Shown: positions 10,739 to 21,663 of the stretch, piece after piece
How positions within the stretch are numbered: position 1 is the stretch's first letter
Layout of the letters: every line of letters begins with the position of its first letter
Origin: Puccinia triticina
Lineage: Eukaryota > Basidiomycota > Pucciniomycetes > Pucciniales > Pucciniaceae
Direction: 5' to 3'
Assembly (NCBI RefSeq): GCF_026914185.1
Contig: NC_070572.1
Location: 2,170,001 to 2,234,000, forward strand
DNA: 64,000 bases
Translations under genes and position numbers: made by a program
Notes under the pieces: generated by a model
What the model was told of the DNA's origin: nothing
What the model saw: only the letters and a program-made list of their open reading frames with translations
The model's database searches: none

Positions 10739-12317
10739 AGACCGGTGTCTCCCCAGTGTCAAAGCCTTAGCTCAGTGAAAGGCTTTGGCTCTTACAGATG
10801 ACTCCAGAGGGAGTGGTGCATTGATGGATTTGGGGAGAAATGGGCAGATCGGTGAGTTTCAGGCTTGGTGATGCCAAGACGCAAAGTCTTCTAGCTACAC
10901 GAGTGACTGCGGTGAATGAGCGCATCCTTAGACGCGGCAAAAAGATGGGGTTAAGGAGGTAACTCCTTAAGAAAGTGTTTTTTAAAGATTTATATCCCTA
11001 TTGGGATGTAACTGAGGGGCTGCGAGAGCAGCGGAATGGTTAAGGTGCCCTCCGGGGCAGTTCTTACAGGGCCTGACAAGCAGGGGTAGTGTGTCCTGTG
11101 ATGTCTGGGGCACTACTGTGGGGGGTATTTCAACAGGTTCCCAAGTATATATTTGATGGGGATGACACCTGAGATGATAAAGAGAAATGAGCTGGACTTA
11201 CTGTTGAACACTAGCTTAACTAAGACTCTCGAACGGAGGGTCCGGGGGACCCCGCCCGGAGGGCTCTCCGTAGGAGAGGCTTATGAATAATGTCTGCAGG
11301 CTGGCAGACAAAGGAAGGATTTTCAATCCTAAAAACACAAAAACACAATTTAAAATTCACCAAAATATGTGCAAGAAAAACTGAATAGACAGTTTTCTTG
11401 GCAGTGCTGATGGGCACCCTCCCCCAAGTTTTTGAGGCATAAACTCCAAAACTGATTGAAGGAATCCGTTTTGGAGGTCAAACGAATCCTGGAGGATATT
11501 CCATTGCACTGAAGATCCAATTTTGGATTTTCTGATAATATGCACAATTGAATATCCTATCTGCAACAATTGGGTGGCTACAGGTGTAGGATCTGTAGAT
11601 ATCTGCAGGCTTGTGAATTCAATATCCACAAGGCATGATGGTTGTAATTCCTTGGTTTACATTTCTTTGTGTTTTTTTTATTTTTAAAACATTAGTACAG
11701 CAAAAATGATAAGGATTGGGGAGATGAGACCAGCGCCATTTGAAAGCTGAGATTGAGAAATGTAATTTGACTCCGGGGCAGGTCCACAGGAGCTGAGGGG
11801 GAGGCTGGGTGATGCTAAGTATTTTTCCTCCAGCCATTGGTGATTTATTTCTCAGCCAAAATTTTGACTTTGTGCACAAGTCCCTCCCTGCGGGAGGGGC
11901 CGCTTTGCGGCCAGCCACAGCGAGCCTCCCACCAGGGGGGACTTGTGTCAAGTTAGGTTGAACAGGAGTCCAGCAACAAGCAATGAATCTAGAAAAAAAA
12001 TCTAAAACAGGCTAAGAGCAAACTGGTGGACAAATATGTTTGGCAAAGTAGTGTGCTGCTGGGCAGTTAAAGTGGTTGATGATTCTGGGGATTGAACTGT
12101 GCGCATTCTCTCACAAGGTTGCAAATCTGTATCTGTTTGGGTCAATCTGCGGATTTGCATGCCTATGGAAAAAGGCTGTACGTGCACAGGATGTTAAATT
12201 ACCCAATGCAGGAGCGCAGGGGTTTTTTCACACTCTGCCATTTACATGTTGGGCGTTTACATGAGGTCATTGTGTAAAATTGCATGCAAGTAAAGTTACA
12301 TGTAGTTTTACACACTG
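10739..12317. other. Decayed retroelement internal sequence and spacer
   Basis: 10750-11200 follows the primer site and probably is old retroelement internal sequence, but no domain is readable. 11225-11290 and 11870-11945 are GC-rich with short palindromes (CCGGGGGACCCCGCCCGG; GGCCGCTTTGCGGCC). I see no gene. Confidence 0.4.
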
Positions 12318-12379
12318 GAGGACTTCCCTTCAATTTACTCGGCCGTGTAAAGTCAGATCTGGCACTTGTAAAGCCAGAT
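12318..12379. repeat. Left arm of a 62-bp inverted repeat (partner 23869-23930)
   Basis: The segment GAGGACTTCCCTTC .. AAGCCAGAT is the reverse complement, with a few mismatches, of 23869-23930. Outside it, both sides are rich in TTTACA. The pair brackets the palindromic minisatellite and the nested gypsy element, and probably represents the TIRs of a DNA element whose exact ends I could not fix. Confidence 0.75.
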
Positions 12380-12476
12380 CTGACTCACCTTGTAATTTTT
12401 AGCTTTAGAAGCTGTTCTGCAGGCTTGAGATGCCAGAATACCTGCCAGTTCCAGCAACTCGGCATTGTTCACCCGG

Positions 12477-12773
12477 TCATCGAGAGTACACAACGCTCTT
12501 GATTACCGGCCTGTACCGAGAGGACACATCCTCCTCGATGGCCGGTATACACCAGCCAACGAGAGGGAGGGCACCACCCTCTTGATGGCAGATCTGTGCC
12601 GGTCATCGAGAGGACACAACCCTCTCAATGGCCAGTACAGACCGGTCATTGAGAGGGCACAACCTCTTGATGGCCGGTACAGGCCGGTCATCCAGAGGAC
12701 ACACCCCTCTCGATGGCCGGTACAGACCGGTCATTGAGAGTACAATGGCCGGTCGATGGCCGGTACGGACCGG
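12477..12773. repeat. Palindromic minisatellite, left part (split by gypsy insertion)
   Basis: Units of CCTCTCGATGGCCGGTA, CAG and ACCGGTCATCGAGAGG repeat head to tail with CTC/TTC and ATTG/ATCG variants. The array stops at the 5' LTR and resumes after the 3' LTR at 22462 in the same register, so it was one array before the retrotransposon arrived. Confidence 0.9.
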
Positions 12774-13557
12774 TGTGGTGAGCCTAATCAAAACCTTATT
12801 ACATCACTCAGACACTCACCAGGAAGGGATCACCGCCCAACGCCCTCTAGAAATCACTCTGGTACATGTAATCCACGCCCACAGACACTTTATAATAGCC
12901 TAGAATCATCTCTACAAGGCGCCTCAACTTCTCAGTATTCACTTTCATGGATGGCCCTCCACAATGGGTAATAAAATATGTACAAAATCAGGTTCAAAGT
13001 GGGAGAAAGTCCACCATCAAACAGAGCCAGACTATTAGGAAGGACCCTGAGTGTTCACTAGAATTAACTCCTCTATATTCCAGCAAGGCGTAACTCTTTC
13101 TCAGATGCATGGCGGCTGATGCGCCATGGTTATTGTTTTCCTCTTATGCCATCCCAAGCCATGTAGTAGATGCCTTGTTGGTTTGTTGCCTTGTCACCTT
13201 GTTGGAGGCTTTTTGTACTCTGTTCCCATCTTTCTCTTCGTCTCAGAACCACCTGTTGTCCCCTCACTATAAATGTAGAGCCTTTTTGGCCCATTCTGTT
13301 TGTCCCCCATCAGATTGTCACTTTGCATCCCTGGTCACAGAATAAGAATTACATAGCCTATTTTACCACATATTTTACAGTATATTTTCCCCCTTGATTT
13401 CGTCTAGAAAGCACTATTCTCAATACTTCATCAGCCACACTTTTCTTTAAGAGTCCATACTCTTATTCTTGTCCCATATTACTCTCCCAACCTGAGAGGC
13501 AGCTTTTCACGCACTCATCCCTCTCTAAACTCTATTCCCCCAAAGAGTAGTTCCACA
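12774..13557 (+). repeat. 5' LTR of the gypsy element
   Basis: 784 bp, TGTGG..CCACA. It contains a TATA-like ACTATAAATG at about 13267 that would place transcription start in the second half of the LTR. The copy at 21678-22461 matches except for one transition. Confidence 0.95.
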
Positions 13558-13559
13558 AG

Positions 13560-13577
13560 TGGTGTCCCAACAGTGGC
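13560..13577 (+). other. Gypsy primer-binding site
   Basis: TGGTGTCCCAACAGTGGC begins 2 nt after the 5' LTR with the TGG that pairs with a tRNA CCA end. The implied tRNA acceptor strand starts GTCCCAA. I cannot assign the tRNA with certainty; a serine tRNA is one possibility. Confidence 0.7.
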
Positions 13578-13835
13578 CTGAAGATCTTTAGATTTATAGT
13601 CTTGTCATTTCTAGGCTAAATAAATACATTAGTTAAAAATTACTCTTAAAAATTCTATTGATCTTAGTAGAAAAATTACTCTTACTTCTAGTTTAAATTC
13701 TTTTCAAACAAAATTCCGACCTCGAATTCTTCTGAAATACCTTTAAACTCGACGCACCTAAGTCTTTCTACCTTAAATAACTATATCATCAACTTAGTAG
13801 ACTCTAGAAACTTAACCGTAGAAATACCGCAAGAA

Positions 13836-16382
13836 ATGCCTAACGCCGGCAGACGAAGCTCTTTCTCCGGACCGTACCCTAGGTTCCATTTATCTAATAT
13901 GGAAATTCCGCCGTTTGGAGGAAATACTAGACAAGCAAATGTTGGATTAGCGCCTGCGCCGATGGACGTTGGATCGTCGGTTCCGCCGGGGAACGTTGGA
14001 TCGTCAGTTACGCCGAGGAACGTCGGAGCTATGCCAATAGTGAATAGTGGGCTTACATTTTCGTCAAATCAAGCACCCTCAGTGCCATTTAATCCTGGAC
14101 CAATGAGAAATACTAGCCCTTCGACCACAGGAAGCGCAGCATTGGATCCACTCCTAGGAAATAACTTCTTAAACAGTCAATACCGCCCTGCGCCGCAATA
14201 CGTAAACCAGACTCGCCAATCAGGCGCAGCAGCTCAAGTTACGCCACATTTCTTACAAACTAGCATTCAGCTCCCCGCCTATAACCCAGAACCATTTGGA
14301 AGGAAACCAGTTAAAATCAAAGCTGGCGCCAAAGGACTTATCTTTGATGGTACAAACATGGACATTGGAGATTTTATTAAGCACCTGGAATACGCGGCTA
14401 GATTGGATGGCGCCCAAGGATCTGATATTGCTCTACAAATTATATTCTTCTTGGAAGGGGAATCTTTAATCAAAGAAGTACAGGAAATGGCGGAGCGGGA
14501 AAGACACGACTGGGAAAAACTCAAGCTTAAATTAGTTCAACGTTGGGGAAAAATGCTTCCGCTTCTACAGTACACAAGGAATGATTTGGACAAACTTATT
14601 TCAACCACGATGGCGAAGGGAATCAAAACCCAGAAGGAGTTCCAGGATTTCAGTATCCAGCTAGAAAACTTAGTAGCCTACTTAGTACGCTGTTGACACA
14701 TGGTTAGCGCGGAAGAAATCAGGCACTTGGTTCTAAATTGCTTATCTTTTCCTATCCGGATCGCCGTAAACCGCGAACTCATAAGAGATAACCACATGGA
14801 AATGGCCTTGGATGGATCTCACATTCTTCCGCCGTATAACACTATCTTGGACTATATTAATAGAGAGCTTAGGACTATGGCCATTTTAAACAACGAAAAC
14901 ATTCAGAAAGAAATTCAAACAATTCAGCCGCCGGCGCAGAAAGCTCAACCAAAAGACAATGCTATGGATCAACTTACTAAAAGCCTCTCTAGCTGGAATG
15001 TACAAAAGCAGCCATCTCCATTTGTGTCCTCAAGTCACGTTCCTTATAAACCCGCCCAACTAGACCGGTCTCCATCTAGCTATAAATGTAATTACTGTCA
15101 CATGATTGGACATACCATCCACAGGTGCAATCAAGTTAACTTGGACGAAATCAACGGATTAGTAAAAAAGGAAGGAACCAATGTTATTTTACCAGACGGA
15201 ACTCAAATACCTTATGATAGAACCAAGCCTTTTAAAACCGTAGTTGACACTTATCACCAAAGCAGAGGACAAACAGCGGGGGTTATCAATCTACCGCCAG
15301 GAACGCATACGGGAAAAAAGGAAGATAGCGCACCAGAAGTCCAGACCTCTTTTGGAAAGCTTGAGGAGGTTGAATACGCGGAGGAAGACACTTTCGACTG
15401 CAACATTGGAAAGAGAACAAGAAGTGGAGCAGAATATCCTGAAGAGTCAGACAATTCGAAAACAAAGAAAGTCAGAAACACAAAGGAAGAGCTCATGGAC
15501 GTCGACGACGAGAGGATCCTGGAGATTGCTCGACAGGATGATTATGACCCAGTTCCGCTTCCCGCATCTTCAAGAAAAGAAAAACCCACACCAAAGAAGG
15601 TTAAAATCCTCACGCCTCAGGACTCTACCAGCGCGCCAACAAAGGAGAAACCTGCCCGCAAAACCTATGTGGAAAGACCATTAGCTACACAGTTCCCCGA
15701 CACGGAAGAGAAGTTGGTCTCACAAATGTTAAATGAGAAAATTCAACTCACCATTGGAGAAGTTTTTGCCATATCTAACGGCGCCGTGGATGCATTCAAA
15801 AAGAAGATTAGTCCTAAAAGAGTTCCTATAGATCAACCTAAGACAACCAATGCTGTCGACGTCAACTCTGAAGACGAAGAGGAGGAAGCGCAAGATAGTG
15901 GTCCGGCGCATTACGCTTGCCCCTTAGGATATGTTGCCGTCACCATTAATGGAAAGCAAATTCAGGCGCTCTTAGACAACGGTTCTCAAGTTAATCTTTT
16001 ACCCAGGGATCTAGCGGGGAAAATGGGGCTTATAATTACTCAAAAACCTATGAAACTGCGCGGTATCGGCGGACACAAGAGTGACATTCTGGGAATTGCG
16101 GAAAATGTACCGGTTAAAGTAGGAAATATTACAAAAGAAGTGCATTTCTGGGTCTCTTCTGCGACGATACAGCCTATACTAGGAAAACCATGGTTGATAG
16201 ACGTCTCAGCTACTATTCAATTCAAGGACAGCGGTGTGGAATCCCTCTCAATAAATAAAAATGGTCAGACTTACCTGGTTCCAATTTTAAACCCATCAAA
16301 CCAAAAATACGAGACCACTTTTCCTGTCAATTCAGCCGCAACCTCGAGTCATTTTTTAGCTTCTGGCACCTTCCAGAAGTAG
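13836..16382 (+). CDS. Gag-protease polyprotein, interrupted by one in-frame TGA
   Basis: The ATG at 13836 (context AGAAATGCC) opens a Pro/Asn/Ser-rich N-terminus, then a retrotransposon Gag domain (about 14290-14830). TGA at 14694-14696 lies inside the Gag domain and the same frame resumes directly (VSAEEIRHLVLNCLS). A CCHC knuckle CNYCHMIGHTIHRC follows at about 15086-15127. An acidic/basic linker (15360-15900) leads to an aspartic protease with LLDNGSQVNLLP (about 15967-16002), where DNG replaces the usual DTG/DSG, and a downstream GIGG..ILGKPWL. The frame ends with TAG at 16380. Because the LTRs are almost identical, the TGA may be a fresh nonsense mutation or a programmed readthrough codon. 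Gag forms the particle and the protease matures it. Confidence 0.85.
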
Positions 16383-16398
16383 GTGATTGGAAGGTGCC
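16352..16398 (+). promoter_or_regulatory. Programmed -1 ribosomal frameshift signal
   Basis: T TTT TTA at 16352-16358 is in the correct phase of the Gag-Pro frame (codons TTT, TTA). A 6-nt spacer (GCTTCT) precedes a perfect 11-bp stem GGCACCTTCCA (16365-16375) / TGGAAGGTGCC (16388-16398) with a 12-nt loop. The heptamer is the same type used by HIV-1. The -1 frame is open and reads FWHLPEVGDWKVPKYS and VEEKLVFAAKYKS into the start of Pol, whereas the zero frame terminates at 16380 within the loop. This is how the element would make Gag-Pro-Pol. Confidence 0.85.
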
Positions 16399-19300
16399 CA
16401 AATATAGTGTAGAAGAAAAGTTAGTGTTTGCGGCAAAATATAAATCAACGTGAAAAAAAAATCAAGCCAGTAAATCAGTTCATGCCGCAGAACATAAACT
16501 CACCCTTATGTAGTCCTCCTTTATCTAGAGATCCTTATGTAACACCTTTAACTCCTCACCCGCCTAATTTTACCCCTACTTGGAAAATCACAGAAGACCG
16601 CCTTAAAGTCATTAATTTCGGTCCACCCGGGTGGCTCAAACCTGAAGAACTTAAATTATTCAAACATATCATTGTAATGCGACAGGGAGGACTTGCTTTT
16701 CGGGAGGAAGAGAGAGGACTTCTCAAACACACTTACGGAAAACCTTACATCATTCCCGTCATCGCCCACGAACCTTGGCAGCAGCGACCTATTCCAATTC
16801 CTGCCGCAATCAAAGATCAATTCATAGAGTTAGTACGGGAGCGCATTCGAACAGGTCTTTACGAACAGTCTTATTCCTCTTATTCTAGTCCGGTCTTTTG
16901 CGTCAAAAAACAAGATGGAAGGCTCAGGATTGTCCACGACTTACAAAAACTTAATAAAGTAACCATTAAGGACTCTGGAATACCGCCTTCACCGGAAGAA
17001 TTAATTGAATCTTTTACCGGGAGAGCTTGCTACGGTCTGGGAGATATAATGGGAGGCTACGATGAAAGAGAGTTATCATTAGAATCTAGGCCATTAACCA
17101 CCTTTGAAACTCCTCTGGGACGATTCCAACTTACCAGATTACCACAAGGAGCAACCAATTCTGTCGCCGTATACCAGGCGCAAATGATGTGGATTCTACA
17201 AGACGAAATTCCTCAAAATGTTGGTATATTCATTGATGATGGTGGTATAAAAGGTCCTGTTTCAGATTACAATCAAAAAACTTTGGCAGAAAACCCTGGC
17301 ATCAGGAAATTTATCTGGGAGTACGCCGTCACTCTGGAGCGGATCTTGTTTAGAATAGAGGAAGCTGGACTCACAATTTCGGGAAAGAAATTTGCATGCT
17401 GCGTCCCCGCGTTGGATCTCGTAGGTCATGTTGTGTGCAAGGAGGGCAGAAGAATTTCGAAAAAACAGCTAAATAAAATTGAAACATGGCCGGTACCGAA
17501 AAATGCAACGGAAGTTCGAGGTTTTCTAGGAGTCTGCGTCTATGTCAGGATGTTTATTAAGGGACTTTCAGAGCTTGCCGCACCGCTTAGAAAATTAACC
17601 AGAAAAGACGCGGAATGGAACTGGAAAAAGGAGTGCCAGGATGCGTTTGATCTTTTGAAACAGATAGTAGGTCATGATATAACTCTAAAGAAATTGGACT
17701 ACTCTGAAGGAGCGGGAAAAATAAAATTAGCGGTGGATTCTAGCTACATCGCGGCAGGAGCAGTACTCACTCAAGAAGATAACCAGAAAGACAGGCCAGT
17801 CTTATACAACTCCGTGGTTTTTTCGCCGGTGGAATCCAGATATTCTCAATCAAAACTGGAGCTCTGTGGCGTCGCAAAAATCCTAAAAAAATTACAAACT
17901 CAGCTTTGGGGCCAGCAATTCGACCTCTTAGTGGACGCTAAAAGCCTTATAGAAATGATTAACTCACCTGATCTTCCAAATGCTCCCATGACTCGTTGGG
18001 TGGCTTTTATTCAATTATTCTCTTATAATTTGGTTCACGTCCCTGGGAAAACTTTCACTATGCCCGACGGATTATCTAGAAGACCGCCAGACGATGATGA
18101 AGGAGAGCAGCCCAGTTTTGACGAAGATGAGAAATGGATTAAGCCTCACCCCGGTTTTGGCGTCAAAGAGGTTAACACTTTAAATTTGGGGGTGGAGTGC
18201 GGTCAATTTCAGCAAGAAGGAATTTGGGGCAAGCTTCAAGAATATTTGCTCACTCTAAATAGGCCAACAGATACCTCTGACGCGGATTGGAAAGTCATAA
18301 AGCTTAAATCTGCCGGCTTCATGGTCTCTGACGGCAAACTTAAAAAAAGAAATAAACCTTTCCCGCAACTAGTTATCAGCAATCCAAAATACCAAGAACA
18401 CATTCTGGAGGCGCTTCACGAACAACTTGGCCATAGAGGAGTGGAAGAAACTTACAAACGGACTAAGCTTAGGTTTTGGTGGCCGCACATGAAAAGAAAA
18501 GTCAAGAGTTGGGTCCAGTCCTGCGACGCCTGTCAGAAGAGAAGCCCCTTGAAACCTTTGGAACATAAGCACGCAACAGGGAAATCTACCATTTTTGGGC
18601 GCGTCAGTATGGATACAGTACATATTAAAGTGGGAAAGTGGAAATACCTAGTGATTGCAAGAGATGATCTCTCCGGATGGGTCGAAGCTGTGGGATTGGA
18701 AACTCTTAAAGCTAAGAAGATTGCGCAGTGGTTTACGGACGAATGGATTTTCAGATATGGCGCACCTCACACAGTTGTAGTCGACGGCGGGGCGGAATTT
18801 GGGAAGGAACTTCAGGATTGCTTAAAGCAGAAAGGATCCATGGTAAAAGTCACTACGCCATATTATCCGGAAGCAAACGGGATGGTAGAAAGAGGTCATC
18901 AGCCCATCAAAGATACCTTGGTTAAACTGGCTGGGACGGACGGGAAGAAATGGCGCAGCTACTTATCTCTTGTCCTTTTTGCGGATAGAGTTTCTACAAA
19001 GAGAACCACTGGTTATACGCCTTATGAACTCATGTTTGGCCAACCGGCGGTTTTACCAATTGACCTCGAACTGGAAACTTTCTTAGGGACTGATTGGGAG
19101 TCAGTAAAATCAACCGCAGACCTCCTATTTGCCAGAGTTCGCCAACTGGAGAGGAGAGAATCAATTTTGCAAGAGGCTTACAAGAACATGAAGGACTCCA
19201 GGGAAAATTCTGCCGAATATTGGAATCAGAAGAAACCAGACAGAGGACCGCTTGCGCCGGGATCCCTAGTTCTTGTGTACAATAAATCTCTAGAAAGTCA

Positions 19301-19457
19301 GTGGGGAAAGCTCTTTGAAAACCGCTGGAATGGGCCGTACCGCATAAAATCACAAGAAAAAAGTGGCTCATATACTTTAGAAGAACTTGACGGTCAAGAA
19401 CTCAAGCGCAGGTATGCGGCGCCTCATGTGAAGCTGTTCCATTCAAGAAAACTCTGA
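16383..19457 (+). CDS. Pol: reverse transcriptase, RNase H, integrase
   Basis: Entered by -1 frameshift at 16352-16358. The shifted frame runs to about 16450 and the long Pol frame is one base out from there, so a single-nucleotide indel lies near 16439-16453, next to a 9-A run (a mutation or an assembly error). Pol then runs open to 19457. RT has the catalytic FIDDGG at about 17230-17247. RNase H starts near 17725 (AVDSSYIAAGAVLTQ). Integrase has an HHCC finger (HEQLGHRGVEE .. CDACQ, about 18418-18535) and D-D-E residues in MDTVHIK, VVDGGAEFG and EANGMVERGHQ. All catalytic residues I can check are present. The C-terminus (GPYRIKSQEKSG) is a GPY/F-like module without a chromodomain. Confidence 0.9.
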
Positions 19458-19776
19458 TTTTATTCTGGCGTCGTTGCTTTTTTTTGGGAAAGATTAAATT
19501 TTCTATGGCTATTCACATTTCAGACGTTAGATCTATAAGGGCTTTCAAGATTTAAAAAAAAAAAAAATATAAAAGAATAACTCAAGAAAAGAATAGAAGA
19601 TGATTTCTGTCAAAACAGGGGTCGAAAAATAAGTGCTAAACCAATAAAAACACACAAAAAAAAAAAAAAAAAGAAAGAGAAAAAGAAGTGGGGGACTGGT
19701 GTCGCCGATAGGAAGCATAAATTAGTAAAATAAAAGAGTTAATTTCAGTAAAAAAAAAAAGAAATTAGGGGCTTAC
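19458..19776 (+). other. Gypsy 3' non-coding, A-rich
   Basis: Immediately after pol there are several poly-A tracts (for example 19554-19567 and 19657-19671). No ORF. Confidence 0.6.
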
Positions 19777-20193
19777 TTAGTAGGCCATTTGAATCTCAAA
19801 GCTACCATTTATCAGCGCCTCAAATTCGCGCTCAACATGGCGGAATTCCAGGACCACCGGACGACTGCCGCGGGCACGGCCATTTCGACGAGCTCTTCTA
19901 GTTGGTTGATTATGTTGGAATTGCGCTCTGGCGACAAGGAGGCGGAGGCGTTGCCGAAAAACATGAAGTTGCGGGAGCTCAACAACCCGAGTAACATAGG
20001 AGGCTGCTGCATGTGCTCCAGCGATGAAATCTTCGTTGTCGGAGTGGATTAAGATAGGATAGTTTTGTGAACCTAGGGGATAATTATTTACTAAAGATAA
20101 GGGAGTATTGGTTTCGCCGTAACTGCTGCGCGCGTTTGTTTGGGAGTTTGGGTCCCAGGCACCATCAACAGGCGATTCGGGAATAAAAGACAT
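19777..20193 (-). CDS. Antisense ORF inside the gypsy element (138 aa)
   Basis: On the minus strand an ATG at 20193 opens 138 codons ending at 19777. The product has a Ser/Asn/Pro-rich N-terminal half. Its basic C-terminal half contains an Arg-rich block (FRQRLRLLVARAQFQ, then TRRARRNGRARGSRP) and an acidic end. A TATA-like CATAAAG in antisense orientation lies about 100 nt upstream (20295-20305). No known family is recognised. Antisense ORFs between pol and the 3' LTR are known from some plant gypsy lineages, where their role is unclear. Being in a young element, it may be maintained, but an open frame of this length could also arise by chance. Confidence 0.45.
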   Translation of the reverse strand: MSFIPESPVDGAWDPNSQTNARSSYGETNTPLSLVNNYPLGSQNYPILIHSDNEDFIAGAHAAASYVTRVVELPQLHVFRQRLRLLVARAQFQHNQPTRRARRNGRARGSRPVVLEFRHVEREFEALINGSFEIQMAY

Positions 20194-20337
20194 GGTCAAC
20201 AGGAGAAGAGGCGAAGTTTGTGTGTTGGTTTAGCAAGGACTGATAGTAATGAGGAATTTGGGGGTGGATGTGGATTTTTGTCATCATCTCAATCCCCTTT
20301 ATGTAGCTTTGGGTGCTCTCCTTTTGCTTGGAAGAAT

Positions 20338-20560
20338 CCGAGGACTTCGGACTTTCGGCTAGTTGGGAACAAGACCATCGGCTTAGATCTCTGCGACCAC
20401 GCAGGACTACAAGCTTTTGTCTAGCCAGTAACATGACCTTCGGCCCATCTCCGTGACCACAAGGACTCACAGCTTTCGGCTGGCCGTAACATGATCTTTG
20501 GCCTACATCTCTGCGACCACACCGACTTTGAGCTTTCGGCGGGTCAGTAAAAATAACATC
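20338..20560 (+). repeat. About 61-bp tandem repeat in gypsy 3' region, ~3.5 copies
   Basis: Units share AGCTTTCGGCTGGCC, GTAACATGACCTTCGGCC and ATCTCTGCGACCACA in the same order, at a period of about 60-62 bp. The last copy is partial and ends at GGTATAAATTAAAG. It lies directly upstream of the RRM-like ORF and could be an enhancer or structured RNA; that is inference. Confidence 0.8.
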
Positions 20561-20905
20561 GGTATAAATTAAAGAAAACAAGTTTCCGGCCTAGGCCGGT
20601 CCAAAAACGAAAACATCAAGCATAGCTTGCACAACTTGGACTGGAAATGGTGCTTGAGGCGATAGCGGTAGCGCCGTCCTCAGTCAAAGGTGGCCTTGCT
20701 AACAACGCGGCGCACAATACCATCTAGAAGCTAGACCGGAGACGAATCGCGTGGTGCTTGCTGTTTGAGGGGTTTGACCGACCAGCGCACTCCCCAGTTT
20801 CTTTCCTCCATCTCGCGAGAGCTTTCTTACCACAACACACTTACATCTCGCCAACCTGTTCGGATAAGCATTTTTTGTGATCAGCTCAGTAACAAACCCT
20901 TCAAA

Positions 20906-21238
20906 ATGAGTGAAAATTATAAAGTCCCTTCACATCAGCCAGCAGAAATCTCCTTAGCACAGTTCTGGCCCATCTATCTCTTTAATATCGCGCCGGGAAC
21001 GTCCGCCGCAGACATCACAGAAGCTCTAAAAGAGCACGGACCTATCAGAGAATCTTTTACGCCACACGTCGGATCTGGGATGGAGTTATTTGCGCTGGTT
21101 GTGTTCACAAGTCGGGAGGGGGCTAATAAAGCTATTGGAGCTCTTGATGGCGCGAAAGCCGACGGATTGCTATTGGAAGCGCAAGCAAAGACGAAGGAGG
21201 AGCGCCGAGATCTGGAACTTCTAGCGCGGATGACATAA
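20906..21238 (+). CDS. RRM-like accessory protein of the gypsy element (110 aa)
   Basis: I chose the ATG at 20906 (context TCAAAATGAG) over upstream non-ATG starts. After a short lead (about 17 residues), the protein follows the RRM beta-alpha-beta-beta-alpha-beta pattern. RNP2 is IYLFNI, which fits [ILV][FY][ILV]xN[LI] exactly. Helix 1 is SAADITEALKEHGPI. A degenerate RNP1 is MELFALVVF. Helix 2 is REGANKAIGALDGAKADG, and the final strand is LLLEAQAK, with a charged tail. RRM proteins bind RNA, so a role in genomic RNA packaging, export or translation is plausible. It sits between pol and the 3' LTR, where retrotransposons normally have no gene. The frame is uninterrupted. Capture from a host gene is the likely origin. 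Confidence 0.7.
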   Translation: MSENYKVPSHQPAEISLAQFWPIYLFNIAPGTSAADITEALKEHGPIRESFTPHVGSGMELFALVVFTSREGANKAIGALDGAKADGLLLEAQAKTKEERRDLELLARMT

Positions 21239-21663
21239 ACAGCCCTGGAGACGAAACTAAGGATAGCTACGCCGCAAGGATCACACCAATTTGGGGGTGG
21301 TTTCTCCACCCATTTCCACTAAAAATTCTTGTTACATTTTTACTTTAGTTCTTCATCTAGCTATACCTTTTCATCGTCACATTATTTCCTGGAAGATTAC
21401 TATAAAATCAAACAAGAAAAACAGCATAAAATTCACTAAAGAAATATAAATCAACCAAATCCTATTTCTTTCTCACTTGTTCATATCTTTTCTATTCTTC
21501 AAACTCAACTCAATTCTTTTTACGCTAGAAGGAAAATCAAACATACAAAAAAATCTGCCCAAAAAACAACTTGCCACGTCACAGTCTTCTTTTGCCTTGC
21601 CCTATTTTCTTTCTCCTCTCTTTGTCACACCTCACTCAAGGTTGGATGATGGGGACATCATCT
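21239..21663 (+). other. Gypsy 3' non-coding with an extra PPT-like copy
   Basis: No ORF. AATTTGGGGGTGG at 21288-21300 repeats the core of the terminal polypurine tract. Confidence 0.6.

Noticed and set aside
11225..11945. Ribosomal RNA-like GC palindromes
   Set aside because: Short GC-rich palindromes only; no conserved rRNA segment could be recognised.
12756..13397. Short ORFs inside the gypsy LTR
   Set aside because: They occur identically in both LTRs and have no domain; LTR sequence is regulatory.
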